Shown: positions 44,083-53,442, counted from the first letter of the stretch. The stretch is DNA of 64,000 nt from Bacteroides neonati (GCF_000499785.1 NZ_HG726020.1:1412732-1476731); one strand, 5' to 3'. Numbers and translations: made by a program. The notes: generated by a model from the letters alone, not told the origin.

Positions 44083-44476
44083 CTGAAGTTTGTTTTGGGT
44101 TTAACAATTTCGTTTATTAATTTATAACGTCATTACGACATTGCGAATTTACGAATTAATTTCCGCGAAACAAACCTTTCCTTATAATTTTGCATGTTCG
44201 GGGGCTATTTTCCATCGTTTTTTATGGTTTATGCAAGTTACATACATTGATTTGCAAAGTACGTCTGGCAAAGAAAAATAAGAAAACGAATTTCGCATAA
44301 TTACTGACATTTCATCAATTAATTGACAATAAAATCGATAATTATACAACTATTTATAACACAAAAACGAGTAACTGCTTTCTAACAGATTGTAAACAGT
44401 GAACGAAGAAATGGAAAGTAAGGCAAAGCGAAGCAAGGGCCGCTACACTACAAAACGGTGCAATGGAAATTAAGGA
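44083..44476. other. Intergenic region upstream of serC
   Basis: AT-rich and without a credible gene. On the minus strand a TTTG element at 44171-44174 and TAAATTCG at 44144-44151 (one mismatch to TAnnTTTG, 19-base gap) make a candidate serC promoter, which leaves an untranslated leader of about 55-60 bases. No riboswitch was recognised. Confidence 0.45.
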
Positions 44477-44549
44477 ACGGTTGCTTCATGCAGAAGCAAC
44501 CGTCCATTCGCACAAAAGCAACCGCTCGTTGATACGAGAACGGTTGCTT
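44477..44549 (-). terminator. Twin hairpins built from the same AAGCAACCG arm, after the DbpA-like gene
   Basis: Hairpin 1 (44477-44503) is ACGGTTGCTT / AAGCAACCGT. Hairpin 2 (44516-44549) is AAGCAACCGCTCGT / ACGAGaACGGTTGCTT with a bulged A. Both share the arm AAGCAACCG. On the minus strand hairpin 2 is followed by TTTTGTG, and it lies 25 bases after the helicase stop codon, so it fits a terminator. Confidence 0.75.
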
Positions 44550-44573
44550 ATACTTGCAACAAACGACCTATCT

Positions 44574-45908
44574 TTAGTCCGCCTCTTCGATGACGGTTTT
44601 CATTCCTTTGATCTTTTCGCCTTGAATGAGCGTAAGGAGTTGCTTTATCTTGCCACGACGGATGGCGACGAAGGCATAATGCTCTTTCACGTCGATAGGA
44701 CCTACATCTTCACGCGCCAGTTTTCCTTTCTTGTAGAAGAATCCGGCAATGTCCATGCGACTGAGTTTGTCCTTCTTACCCTTACCTATATATAAGGTAA
44801 CCCAAAGGGGTTTGGGCGGACGCGATGCCTGTTCGGGCAGTGTGCGGGTTTCGATGTCTGAGGGGATGTATTCGGGCACGGGCTCTTCGGCATGAAGTAT
44901 GAGGTACGAGGTTCCACGCGCATCCCAGCGGGCGGTTCGGCCGTTGCGGTGCGTAAAAGCCTCTTCGTTCACAGGCAAGTGATAATGAATGATGTGCTCC
45001 ACCTCGGGAATATCAAGTCCTCGGGCAGCCAGATCGGTCGATACGAGCACGTGGCAGCTTCCGTTGCGAAACTTATAAAGTGCCCGTTCGCGGTCGGGTT
45101 GTTCCATGCCTCCGTGAAAGCGTTCGTTGTAAATGCCCATCTCGGCCAGCAGTGCGCTTACGCGGTCTACGGCGTCGCGGTGGTTGCAGAACACAATACT
45201 CGAACTGCTGCCCAGCTTGCAGAGCAGTTTGTAGAGTGTCTCTATCTTATCTTTGGCAGGCGAAACGACTTTCATCAATCGCAAGCGCGACTCCTCTTGG
45301 GGGGTATCGGTCAGGAAATTGAGTTTCACCGTTTCGTTCATTCCGGCAAATTGTGGAATCTCTTCGGCATCGGTGGCGGAGAGTAGCATGCGTTTCTTCA
45401 AACCGGGCAGTTGAGCGATGATCTCGGCCATCTCGTCGTGAAAACCATACTCAAGCGATTTATCGAACTCGTCGATGATAAGCGTATGGATGGTGTCGGG
45501 GTTGAATGTCCCCTTGCCCAAATGGTCAGTGAGTCGTCCGGGCGTACCGATAATAATAGCGGGGTGGTTGCCGGCAATGCTCTTCTTCTCTTCGGCCATT
45601 GGGTGGCCTCCGTAGCAGCAGCAGGTTTTCCAAGGGGTATTCATCGATTTAAAAACCGATTCTATCTGTAGGGCGAGCTCGCGCGAGGGCACGAGGATGA
45701 GTACTTGTACGGAGTCGTTGTCCGGTTGGAGCGTGCTGAGCAGTGGCAACAGGAACGCCAGCGTTTTGCCCGAACCGGTGGGAGAAAGCAGAATAACGTC
45801 TTTTTCGTCACAGGCAGCATCGATGGCAGCCTCTTGCATGGGGTTGAGCGCTTCAATCTTGAGATTGCGTAGCGCTGTTTGAATCAATTCGTTGTTTTGT
45901 AACATCAT
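44574..45908 (-). CDS. dbpA: DbpA-like DEAD-box ATP-dependent RNA helicase
   Basis: A 444-residue helicase. RecA domain 1 has the Q motif region (LNPMQEAAIDA), motif I SPTGSGKT, PSRELALQ (Ia), TPGRL (Ib) and DEFD (II, Asp variant of DEAD). Motif III is SAT; domain 2 has VSTDLAARGLD and HRNGRTAR. The C-terminal domain (about 375-444, LYIGKGKKDKLSRMDIAGFF) is the DbpA RNA-binding domain that in Escherichia coli targets 23S rRNA hairpin 92. Start 45908 (MMLQNNELIQ) is chosen because the longer frame begins at a TTG upstream of the promoter box. Confidence 0.93.
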   Translation of the reverse strand: MMLQNNELIQTALRNLKIEALNPMQEAAIDAACDEKDVILLSPTGSGKTLAFLLPLLSTLQPDNDSVQVLILVPSRELALQIESVFKSMNTPWKTCCCYGGHPMAEEKKSIAGNHPAIIIGTPGRLTDHLGKGTFNPDTIHTLIIDEFDKSLEYGFHDEMAEIIAQLPGLKKRMLLSATDAEEIPQFAGMNETVKLNFLTDTPQEESRLRLMKVVSPAKDKIETLYKLLCKLGSSSSIVFCNHRDAVDRVSALLAEMGIYNERFHGGMEQPDRERALYKFRNGSCHVLVSTDLAARGLDIPEVEHIIHYHLPVNEEAFTHRNGRTARWDARGTSYLILHAEEPVPEYIPSDIETRTLPEQASRPPKPLWVTLYIGKGKKDKLSRMDIAGFFYKKGKLAREDVGPIDVKEHYAFVAIRRGKIKQLLTLIQGEKIKGMKTVIEEAD

Positions 45909-45916
45909 AATGGTGG

Positions 45917-45924
45917 CAAAGGTA
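45917..45924 (-). promoter_or_regulatory. Promoter -7 box of the DbpA-like gene
   Basis: TACCTTTG on the minus strand, perfect consensus, 8 bases before the ATG, so the mRNA leader is near zero. Confidence 0.65.
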
Positions 45925-45934
45925 CGAAAAAAAT

Positions 45935-45963
45935 CCGGCAACTGATATCACATCAGCTGCCGG
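45935..45963 (-). terminator. Terminator of the nqr operon
   Basis: Stem CCGGCAaCTGAT / ATCAGcTGCCGG with an ATCAC-type loop; on the minus strand it runs straight into ATTTTTTTCG. It is about 60 bases past the nqrF stop and overlaps the DbpA promoter region. Confidence 0.88.
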
Positions 45964-46025
45964 AACATATAATTCTCTATATAAGGGAATAAACCCTTTC
46001 ATGAAAAACGAAAAAACCGCTAAGT

Positions 46026-47297
46026 TTAAGAACCGAAGTTATCGAACATCAGGTTCTTTGCCGGTACGCCAAGACTATCAAGCATGCCTTCTACGGCTTT
46101 ACTCATCGGGCCGGGGCCACACATGTAGTACTCAATATCTTCGGGTGCTTCGTGATTCTTCAAATAGGTTTCGTAAATCACGTTATGCACAAAACCGGGT
46201 GTATAGCTTACGCCTGCCGCATCGGCAGCAGGATCCGGGCGGTCGAGTGCCAAGTGGAACGTAAAGTTAGGGAAATCCTTCTCTATCTGCAAGAAATCTT
46301 CCAGATAGAATACTTCGTTGAGCGCACGAGCTCCGTAGAAGTAAGTCATCTTACGATCGGTGATGTGAAGTGTCTTGGTCAAGTGCATGATTTGTGCACG
46401 CAACGGAGCCATACCGGCACCACCACCAATCCACATCATCTCGTTCTTCGTATCGAGTATCGGATGGAAATCGCCATAAGGACCACTCATCGTTACTTTA
46501 TCGCCCGGCTTGAGGGTGAAGATGTACGAAGAGGCAATACCAGCAGGCACGTCTACGAATCCGGGGCCTTGCTCGCGAGGCTTGAACGGAGGCGTAGCAA
46601 TACGCACGGTCAGCATGATGCGGTCGCCCTCGGCAGGATAGTTGGCCATAGAGTAGGCACGGATGGTCTCCTCCTTGTTCTCGCACTTCAGACCGAAGAG
46701 GCCGAACTGCTTCCATGCAGGCAGGTACTCGTCGCCGATCAGCTCTTTGTCGATGTCTTTGTCGTAATCCATCGCATAGGTAGGAATCTTGATCTGTGCA
46801 TACGAACCGGGCACGAAGTCCATGTGTTCGCCCTTGGGCAGAGCCACGATGAACTCTTTGATGAACGTAGCCACGTTCTTGTTCGAAATAACCTCGCACT
46901 CCCACTCCTTCACGCCCAGAATGGCTTCGTCGATCTTGATCGACATATCTTGCTTCACCTTCACCTGACAGCCTAAGCGCCAGTTGTCTTTCTGCTCTTT
47001 GCGTGAGAAGAATCCGGTTTCGGTAGGCAGAATCTCGCCACCGCCTTCGAGCACCTGACAGCGGCACTGCCCACACGAGCCCTTACCACCACAAGCCGAC
47101 GACAGGAATACCTCGTTGGCCGAGAGAGTTCCCAACAGGGTTCCTCCGGTGTCGGCCTTGAGTTTGGTTTCACCGTTCATCGTTATCGTAACCTCGCCCG
47201 ACGGAGACAGAAAGTTCTTCGCCACAAGCAATATAATGACGAGCAGGAGTATCACTCCAAGGAATACGCCGACGCTCGTTAATATTAAATCAGTCAT
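46026..47297 (-). CDS. nqrF: Na+-translocating NADH:quinone reductase subunit F
   Basis: A 423-residue subunit that takes electrons from NADH. One N-terminal membrane helix (about residues 3-26), then a 2Fe-2S ferredoxin domain with CGGKGSCGQCRCQV and a fourth Cys in RLGCQVKV, then the FAD site RAYSMANYP and NAD site WIGGGAGMAPLRAQI and YYMCGPGPMSKAV. All cofactor motifs are present. Last gene of the complete operon. Confidence 0.98.
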   Translation of the reverse strand: MTDLILTSVGVFLGVILLLVIILLVAKNFLSPSGEVTITMNGETKLKADTGGTLLGTLSANEVFLSSACGGKGSCGQCRCQVLEGGGEILPTETGFFSRKEQKDNWRLGCQVKVKQDMSIKIDEAILGVKEWECEVISNKNVATFIKEFIVALPKGEHMDFVPGSYAQIKIPTYAMDYDKDIDKELIGDEYLPAWKQFGLFGLKCENKEETIRAYSMANYPAEGDRIMLTVRIATPPFKPREQGPGFVDVPAGIASSYIFTLKPGDKVTMSGPYGDFHPILDTKNEMMWIGGGAGMAPLRAQIMHLTKTLHITDRKMTYFYGARALNEVFYLEDFLQIEKDFPNFTFHLALDRPDPAADAAGVSYTPGFVHNVIYETYLKNHEAPEDIEYYMCGPGPMSKAVEGMLDSLGVPAKNLMFDNFGS

Positions 47298-47318
47298 TGT
47301 TCTTTCGTATTTTACTTA

Positions 47319-47918
47319 TTATAACTTCAATCCAGAGAAACACATAAAGGCCATCGCCATCAGTCCTACGGTGATAAACGTAATGCCCAGACCACGCAAC
47401 GGTGCGGGAACATCAGAGTAGGCCATCTTTTCGCGGATGGCAGCCAGACCTACGATGGCAAGCAACCAACCGATACCCGAACCTACGGCGTAGGTCGTAG
47501 CCTCGCCGATGTTGATGAACTGACGTTGTTGCATAAACAACGAGGCTCCCATGATGGCGCAGTTCACAGCAATCAATGGCAGGAAGATACCCAACGAAGC
47601 GTAGAGCGAGGGCGAGAAGCGTTCGACCACCATCTCGACCAACTGCACGATACCGGCAATGACAGCAATAAAGAGGATGAAGCTCAGGAAGCTCAGATCA
47701 ACACCTTCGACCAGTGCATCAGCTTTGAGTACGTAGTTTTCGAGCAGATAGTTGACCGGAAGCGTTACCACCAATACGAAAGTTACCGCAATACCCAGTC
47801 CCAGCGCTGTCTTTACATTCTTCGATACTGCCAGGTACGAACACATACCGAGGAAGTAAGCGAATATCATATTGTCGACAAAGATCGACTTTACAAACAA
47901 ACTTAAATAATCATTCAT
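47319..47918 (-). CDS. nqrE: Na+-translocating NADH:quinone reductase subunit E
   Basis: A 199-residue membrane subunit with six hydrophobic helices; paralogous to NqrD. The start [21 protein letters not shown] and the segment [14 protein letters not shown], whose Cys belongs to the intramembrane iron site, match the family. Spaced 21 bases before nqrF. Confidence 0.97.
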   Translation of the reverse strand: MNDYLSLFVKSIFVDNMIFAYFLGMCSYLAVSKNVKTALGLGIAVTFVLVVTLPVNYLLENYVLKADALVEGVDLSFLSFILFIAVIAGIVQLVEMVVERFSPSLYASLGIFLPLIAVNCAIMGASLFMQQRQFINIGEATTYAVGSGIGWLLAIVGLAAIREKMAYSDVPAPLRGLGITFITVGLMAMAFMCFSGLKL

Positions 47919-47933
47919 AAGTAGTTAATTTTG

Positions 47934-47951
47934 AATTCTGAATTCAGAATT
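47934..47951. repeat. 18-bp perfect palindrome overlapping the nqrD stop codon
   Basis: AATTCTGAATTCAGAATT is fully self-complementary and covers the D-E gap and the last bases of nqrD. It can form a 9-base stem, which might tune mRNA processing between subunits. Confidence 0.55.
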
Positions 47952-48582
47952 ACTTTTCTTGTAATTGTTTAGTGCGGCTGCGTTGTACCCAGATGATACA
48001 GGCACAGATGATGAGCGCCATCGGAGGCATCAGCATCAAACCGTTATTGATATATCCCATCTCGTAGAATGCCTGCGGAATAACCTGCATACCAAACAGA
48101 GATCCCGAACCCAACAGCTCGCGGAAGAAACCCACGATGATGAGGATACCGGCATAGCCCAGTCCGTTACCAATTCCATCGAGAAACGACTCCCAAGGAC
48201 CGTTCTGCATGGCAAACGCTTCGAGGCGTCCCATCAAGATACAGTTGGTGATAATCAAACCGACATATACAGAGAGCTGCACGCTTACATCGTAAGCAAA
48301 TGCTTTCAATACTTCACTTACAATGGTTACCAACGCAGCTACCACCACCAACTGAACGATGATACGGATACGATTGGGAATCGTTTTGCGTAGCAGCGAG
48401 ATGATGACATTGGCAAAGGCAACGATGACCGTTACCGAAAGACCCATGACGATGGCAGGTTCGAGCTTGGCCGTTACGGCGAGTGCCGAACAGATACCGA
48501 GCACCTGTACGGTTACCGGGTTATCGATATTAAGTGGGTTGCAGAATACTTCTTTATTCTTTTTAGAGAACAGTTGACTCAT
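47950..48582 (-). CDS. nqrD: Na+-translocating NADH:quinone reductase subunit D
   Basis: A 210-residue membrane subunit, about six helices, containing NPLNIDNPVTVQVLGICSALAV (Cys of the iron site) and LVVVAALVTIVSEVLKAF. Normal length. It follows nqrC by 17 bases. Confidence 0.97.
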   Translation of the reverse strand: MSQLFSKKNKEVFCNPLNIDNPVTVQVLGICSALAVTAKLEPAIVMGLSVTVIVAFANVIISLLRKTIPNRIRIIVQLVVVAALVTIVSEVLKAFAYDVSVQLSVYVGLIITNCILMGRLEAFAMQNGPWESFLDGIGNGLGYAGILIIVGFFRELLGSGSLFGMQVIPQAFYEMGYINNGLMLMPPMALIICACIIWVQRSRTKQLQEK

Positions 48583-48599
48583 TTCTATTTCCCTCCTTA

Positions 48600-49292
48600 T
48601 TATTTATTAGTTAAAAATTTATCGTATTGTCCCAGGCAGTTCTTCAACATATGGTCTACCGCCACCGAGGTGATAGTACCACCCGAAATGCCGTCTACAT
48701 AGTCCTGGCCTTCGACTGTTTTGCCGGGTTTTACGACGGCGATAGAGGCAAACTGTCCATTCTGCATGATGTGCTTTCCGATGAATGGAGCTTGGAAATG
48801 CATGGTCGAGATTTCTGCTCCCAGACCCGGCGTTTCACCTTGGTGCGAGAAGTAGGTTCCGTACACCACATCCTTATCGGCATTCAAACCTACGTAACCC
48901 CAGATCGGGCCCCAAAGACCTTGTCCGTAGAGCGGAAGTACGTACTTCGTCTCTCCGTCTACATCGCATACATATACGGGTAGCTGGCGTTCGGCGAGGG
49001 GTTTGGCCAACTCTTCCTTCGACACGATGTTGAAACCACCGGTTTCGGCCACTGTCTGTCCTTCGGAGTTGATGATGAGATCTTGCTTCACATATTTCTT
49101 ATAGAGAGCCTGAGCGTCTTGCCCTTTGGTATCGATATTGAGCGCACTCAATATCTGCTTCATTTTGTCCAACTCAACATTCTTGTTCTGCGTCGCTTTG
49201 AGTGACGAAGAGACGAATGCCAGTGCACATGCTACGATAACAACCATTACCGAAGCATAAATGATAGTATAGGAATTACTGTTTGTATTCAT
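48600..49292 (-). CDS. nqrC: Na+-translocating NADH:quinone reductase subunit C
   Basis: A 230-residue subunit with one N-terminal helix and a periplasmic FMN-binding domain. The covalent FMN attachment motif is visible as DGISGGTITSVAVDHML (the S-G-x-T Thr takes FMN). GLWGPIWGYVGLN and SHQGETPGLGAEI are also typical. Confidence 0.97.
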   Translation of the reverse strand: MNTNSNSYTIIYASVMVVIVACALAFVSSSLKATQNKNVELDKMKQILSALNIDTKGQDAQALYKKYVKQDLIINSEGQTVAETGGFNIVSKEELAKPLAERQLPVYVCDVDGETKYVLPLYGQGLWGPIWGYVGLNADKDVVYGTYFSHQGETPGLGAEISTMHFQAPFIGKHIMQNGQFASIAVVKPGKTVEGQDYVDGISGGTITSVAVDHMLKNCLGQYDKFLTNK

Positions 49293-49313
49293 ATCTTTCT
49301 TTGTTGTTTCGGT

Positions 49314-50495
49314 TTAATTACGGTTCGAGTTAACGGCACGTTTCTCACGGCGGCCGATGTTGCCTTGTACCACACAGTAGTCGATAAGCGGTGCGAAGAT
49401 GTTCATCAACAAGATGGCGAGCATCATACCTTCGGGGTATCCCGGGTTGAGCACGCGGATGATGATGGCCATAGCACCGATCAGGAATCCGAAGATGTAC
49501 TTACCTGTCTCGGTACGGGCAGAGGTTACGGGGTCGGTAGCCATGAATACGGCACCGAAGCAGAAACCACCCAGCACAAGGTGTTCGTACCAAGGCATGT
49601 GAGCCATCGCTGTGTTGGGTCCAACAGTGTTGAACACCCATCCCATAAATGCACCACCCACGAAGACAGATAGCATCGTTTTCCAACTTGCTACACCGGT
49701 TACCAACAGAATGATGGCACCGATCAAGATCGCAATTACACTGGTTTCACCAATCGATCCGGGAATCAAGCCGGTCACCATATCCCACGAGAAGGGGGGG
49801 AAGGCGTCGGGTGTCGTGGCGGTCGATGCCAACCCCAGAGAGGTGGCGGCAGTGAGTCCGTCGACATGTTGTCCAAGTCCGAAGATGCTGTCGCCCGATA
49901 CCCAAACGGCATCACCCGACATCTTGGTAGGATAAGCGAAGAACAAGAAAGCACGTGTTACCAAAGCCACGTTGAATACGTTCATACCCGTTCCACCGAA
50001 TACCTCTTTGGCAAACACAACGGCAAAAGCGGTGGCCACAGCCAGAATCCAGAGCGGACAGTCAACCGGAACAATCATCGGGATGAGCAATCCCGATACG
50101 AGGAATCCTTCGTGAATCTCCTCTCCTTTCCATTGTGCCACCACGAATTCGATACCCAGACCGACTACGTACGAAACAATAATTTTGGGCAATACAGCCA
50201 GGAATCCGTAGGCGAACATCTCGCAGAAGCTGCCCGGAAGAGCGGCGTGTGTGAAGTGTTGGTAACCTACGTTGTACATACCGAACAGCAGTGCCGGTAT
50301 TAAAGCAATGACCACAATCGACATAATTCGTTTACTGTCGATAGAGTCGTGAATATGCGTTCCCGATTTCGAAGTGGCATTGGGCACGAACAGGAATGTT
50401 TCGAAGCCATCAAACACCGAACGAAATGCGTGGAGTTTGCCGCCCTCTTCAAAGTTCGGCTTTATCTTATCGAGATAATTTCTTAACGCTTTCAT
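49314..50495 (-). CDS. nqrB: Na+-translocating NADH:quinone reductase subunit B
   Basis: A 393-residue polytopic subunit with riboflavin and a covalent FMN. It has about ten helices; the FMN-linked Thr is probably in DGLTAATSLGLAS. HDSIDSKRIMSIVVIALIP and MATDPVTSARTETGKYIFGF are family hallmarks. It follows nqrA after 31 bases that contain short TAATTATGAATTATGAATTA-type repeats. Confidence 0.97.
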   Translation of the reverse strand: MKALRNYLDKIKPNFEEGGKLHAFRSVFDGFETFLFVPNATSKSGTHIHDSIDSKRIMSIVVIALIPALLFGMYNVGYQHFTHAALPGSFCEMFAYGFLAVLPKIIVSYVVGLGIEFVVAQWKGEEIHEGFLVSGLLIPMIVPVDCPLWILAVATAFAVVFAKEVFGGTGMNVFNVALVTRAFLFFAYPTKMSGDAVWVSGDSIFGLGQHVDGLTAATSLGLASTATTPDAFPPFSWDMVTGLIPGSIGETSVIAILIGAIILLVTGVASWKTMLSVFVGGAFMGWVFNTVGPNTAMAHMPWYEHLVLGGFCFGAVFMATDPVTSARTETGKYIFGFLIGAMAIIIRVLNPGYPEGMMLAILLMNIFAPLIDYCVVQGNIGRREKRAVNSNRN

Positions 50496-50526
50496 TAATT
50501 ATGAGTTCTAAATTATGAATTATGAA

Positions 50527-51876
50527 TTAGGCCATTTCGGCGCGCAGGGCATCGAGTCCGGCACGTACAATGCGTTGCAACTCCATCTTCGAAGAGCAAA
50601 CGAACTCGCACAGGGCGAAGTCCTCGGGTGCTACCTCATAGATGCCGAGCGCTTCCATGCGGTCGATGTCTCCGGCAATGATGGCTTTAATCAGGTATTC
50701 GGGCAGGATGTCCATCGGGAACACACGGTCGTATTCGTTCGACATAATCATGTGGCGTTCGCCTCCCTTGATACGTGCATCGATGGTGTATTGCTTCTTA
50801 CCCATCAGCCAACTGAAATAAGAGCGGCTCACGCTGAACTGATCGAAGCGCGGCATGATGAATCCGAGCATCTCATGAATCTCGTCTCCCTCGGGGATTA
50901 CAGTAAGCTGGCTGTCAAAAGCGCCCAAAAACTCGTTCGGTTTCACCTGCTTGCCGGTTAGCGGATTACCACTAATGTAGCGCAGGTCACGTCCCTCGGT
51001 AACGTTGCCGCTGAATACGTTGGTCAGCAATGCACCTACACGTAGCTTGCAGTAAGCCGGTTTCAATACTTCAGAACCGGTCACGGCAACCATGCGGGTC
51101 ATATCCACCCGGCCGGTATTGAACAAGCGTCCAATGAAGATAACTGCTTGCGGATCGATGGTCCACACCGTTTCGCCCTTCGAGATGGGGGCGGTGTGAT
51201 TGATTTGTACGCCTACATTTCCGGCGGGGTTCGGTCCTTCGAAAGCGGTTACTGTTACGTTTTTGGCTTGCGTCAACGCAGTAGCTTTTTGTTTCACACT
51301 GATACCCAGGTAGGTTTTGGCTATTTTAGCCAGTGCATCGAGTCCTGTCTGGAAATTGGTTTCCTCGCCTTTGAGTACGAACTCAAATTCGGGAGCCAGC
51401 GGTTTGCTGTCAAAAGCAGACACGAAAATCGCTCTCGGAGCTACGCTCGGGTCAGCAATCACGTCGTAGGGACGTTGACGCATAAACGCAAACATTCCGG
51501 CTTCGAGCAGTGCGTTCTTCACCTCCTCGCCAGACAGCTGGGCCACGTTCTTCTTGCCAAACTCCTCGTAGTCTTGCTCCAAAGCAGCCTCTACCACGAC
51601 ATTCAGTACTTTGCGGCGTGCACCACGCTCTACGCTTGTCACTACGCCGCTCACGGGCGACACAAATTTCACTTCGGGATGGTTCTTGTCGATAAACAAG
51701 GTTCCTCCAGCCATCACATACTCCTGTTCTTTGACAAGTACTTTCGGTGTCACTCCAGGGAAGTCGTCGGGTACGAGTGCGTAAAATCCCGGCTCCTTCA
51801 CTGAGGTTACCACCGGAGCAGCTTCCCCTTTCAGGTTTATGTCAAGGCCTTTGCGTAACTTTATTACATTTGCCAT
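50527..51876 (-). CDS. nqrA: Na+-translocating NADH:quinone reductase subunit A
   Basis: A 449-residue peripheral subunit, first gene of nqrABCDEF. The start at 51876 (MANVIKLRKGLDINLKGEA) is the normal NqrA N-terminus; the frame extends upstream but crosses the promoter. HTAPISKGETVWTIDPQAV and the C-terminal LCEFVCSSKMELQRIVRAGL are typical. The complex exports Na+ while oxidising NADH and probably powers Na+-coupled transporters such as the one at 16251. Confidence 0.97.
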   Translation of the reverse strand: MANVIKLRKGLDINLKGEAAPVVTSVKEPGFYALVPDDFPGVTPKVLVKEQEYVMAGGTLFIDKNHPEVKFVSPVSGVVTSVERGARRKVLNVVVEAALEQDYEEFGKKNVAQLSGEEVKNALLEAGMFAFMRQRPYDVIADPSVAPRAIFVSAFDSKPLAPEFEFVLKGEETNFQTGLDALAKIAKTYLGISVKQKATALTQAKNVTVTAFEGPNPAGNVGVQINHTAPISKGETVWTIDPQAVIFIGRLFNTGRVDMTRMVAVTGSEVLKPAYCKLRVGALLTNVFSGNVTEGRDLRYISGNPLTGKQVKPNEFLGAFDSQLTVIPEGDEIHEMLGFIMPRFDQFSVSRSYFSWLMGKKQYTIDARIKGGERHMIMSNEYDRVFPMDILPEYLIKAIIAGDIDRMEALGIYEVAPEDFALCEFVCSSKMELQRIVRAGLDALRAEMA

Positions 51877-51910
51877 GCTATATAAAATAATGGTTTCATA
51901 AATTTGACCG

Positions 51911-51918
51911 CAAAAGTA
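51911..51918 (-). promoter_or_regulatory. Promoter -7 box of the nqr operon
   Basis: TACTTTTG on the minus strand, perfect TAnnTTTG, 34 bases before the nqrA start. Confidence 0.65.
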
Positions 51919-51949
51919 ATAAAAAAGAGTGTGAATAAAGAGCAAAAAA

Positions 51950-51985
51950 GAAAGGAATTACGGAAATATATCCGTAATTCCTTTC
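51950..51985 (-). terminator. Terminator of the peptidase gene
   Basis: Perfect 15-base stem GAAAGGAATTACGGA and its complement, 6-base loop, then TTTTTT on the minus strand; 21 bases after the peptidase stop codon. Confidence 0.92.
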
Positions 51986-52006
51986 GTGTACGTAAACGCA
52001 CTACTT

Positions 52007-53407
52007 CTACTCCTCTCCTGCAAACATCGGATCCCACGCAGGAAGGCGGATAGGCTGTTGTTTCAATATCTCCAACACCTGTGGAGTGGCAAATTTTTTC
52101 TCGACCACGAGGCGGAACATGTATTCATCGAACCACTCGTCGGTCATAATCAGGTGTCCTTGATAACCATTGGTCGCTCCCCAGCTATTCTCTACCATCC
52201 ATTTGGTGGGTTTTCCGGCTGCGTTCAGATCGACTGCCATGAGCGTCATAGCATGACTAGATCCGCTTGCAAAGGTCTGGATGCGCTGTTTTTTATCCAT
52301 CCCGAAGGTAGTACCCATCAACGAATTGTAATCATAGTTATTCACATCGAGCAGGCCGCGTTCGGAGTTGAGAAACTTGCCTACGTCGCACGAGAAATAC
52401 ATCATCGTACTATCCTTAAGTGAGGCGATAGCCATCTGCTTGATCTCCTCGGCGGGCAGGTTCACGTACGTCCAGTTGGTTCCGTCGTAGCGGTGACGAT
52501 CATAATCAATTTCGTAGCTCTTATAATACTCCCGACTGGGGTCGTTCATGAGCATCACGTAGTTGGTCAGCAGGTTTTTATCGCCATACTTCTCCAGAAA
52601 CGACAGGGGGGTGTACTGTGCCGTCTCTACCGGATTTCCCTTAGCATCGTAGCGCGTCCAGCTAAACTCCGTCGGGGGAACACCCAAGTTAAGCACCAAC
52701 ATACGGTAGATAGTTCCAAGCATCTCGGCCTTATTCTTTTCGAGCGTGGCGGGTTTGACCCCTGCAGCCACTTGCGTACGGAGCTGCAACCCCTGTTCGC
52801 GGAGTTTCAAGGCGATGAGTCCTGCCATGCGTGCCGTATTTTCGCTGCTGTTTGTCTCGGGCATTGCCTCCTTCGGCACTACGCCGTACTTACCTACGAT
52901 ATCCGCCACACCGGTAAAAGTACCTCCATCGCTCAACGGGTTGCGAAAAAGCCATTCGACCATTTTATCGTCCATCGGCTTCTTACCTGTATCGATGACG
53001 CCCTGCAAGAACAAGTTCGCCTTCTCCAACTGATCGTAGAAGAACGGGTAGGTTTGTGAGAACTCGAACTGCCCCAATCCATACTGTGCGATGGCGCGGG
53101 CACGCATCACGTTGAGCCCCGTAAAGAGCCAGCAACGCCCCGACGATTTCTGATCGGTCACCCCTTTCGAATTGACCCTGACGGAGAAGTGCGTATCCAT
53201 TCCCGTAAGGTTTTCCTGATTCAACGCCAGTTTGCGTATATCATTACTTCCGATGGCGTTGCGCAGGGCTTTATCGGTGGCCGTTCCCTGATAACTTTGT
53301 TGAATTTGTTTCAGCATGTCCTTGCTGATTCCTCCTTTATCCTGTTGCGCCTGCACCGAAAACAGAGCGGCACCCAGAACAAATACAGACAAGATTCGTT
53401 TATTCAT
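52007..53407 (-). CDS. Exported C1B cysteine peptidase (aminopeptidase C / bleomycin hydrolase type)
   Basis: A 466-residue papain-superfamily peptidase with the nucleophile Cys in SSGRCWLFTGLNVMRA, the His in SGSSHAMTLMAVDL and the Asn in VENSWGATNGYQGH: the full triad. Bleomycin hydrolases are usually cytoplasmic hexamers, but this one begins with a signal peptide (MNKRILSVFVLGAALFSVQAQ), so it is probably exported. The canonical C-terminal extension that limits activity to aminopeptidase ends here with WDPMFAGEE. A promoter box TATTTTTG lies at 53443-53450. Confidence 0.93.
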   Translation of the reverse strand: MNKRILSVFVLGAALFSVQAQQDKGGISKDMLKQIQQSYQGTATDKALRNAIGSNDIRKLALNQENLTGMDTHFSVRVNSKGVTDQKSSGRCWLFTGLNVMRARAIAQYGLGQFEFSQTYPFFYDQLEKANLFLQGVIDTGKKPMDDKMVEWLFRNPLSDGGTFTGVADIVGKYGVVPKEAMPETNSSENTARMAGLIALKLREQGLQLRTQVAAGVKPATLEKNKAEMLGTIYRMLVLNLGVPPTEFSWTRYDAKGNPVETAQYTPLSFLEKYGDKNLLTNYVMLMNDPSREYYKSYEIDYDRHRYDGTNWTYVNLPAEEIKQMAIASLKDSTMMYFSCDVGKFLNSERGLLDVNNYDYNSLMGTTFGMDKKQRIQTFASGSSHAMTLMAVDLNAAGKPTKWMVENSWGATNGYQGHLIMTDEWFDEYMFRLVVEKKFATPQVLEILKQQPIRLPAWDPMFAGEE

Positions 53408-53442
53408 TATTGTTCATTCGTTTTGATTGATTCACTAAACTG

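Noticed and set aside
44463..44795. 110-residue plus-strand frame near the DbpA-like gene
   Set aside because: It covers the twin hairpins and the antisense of the helicase C-terminus, and has no recognisable domain.
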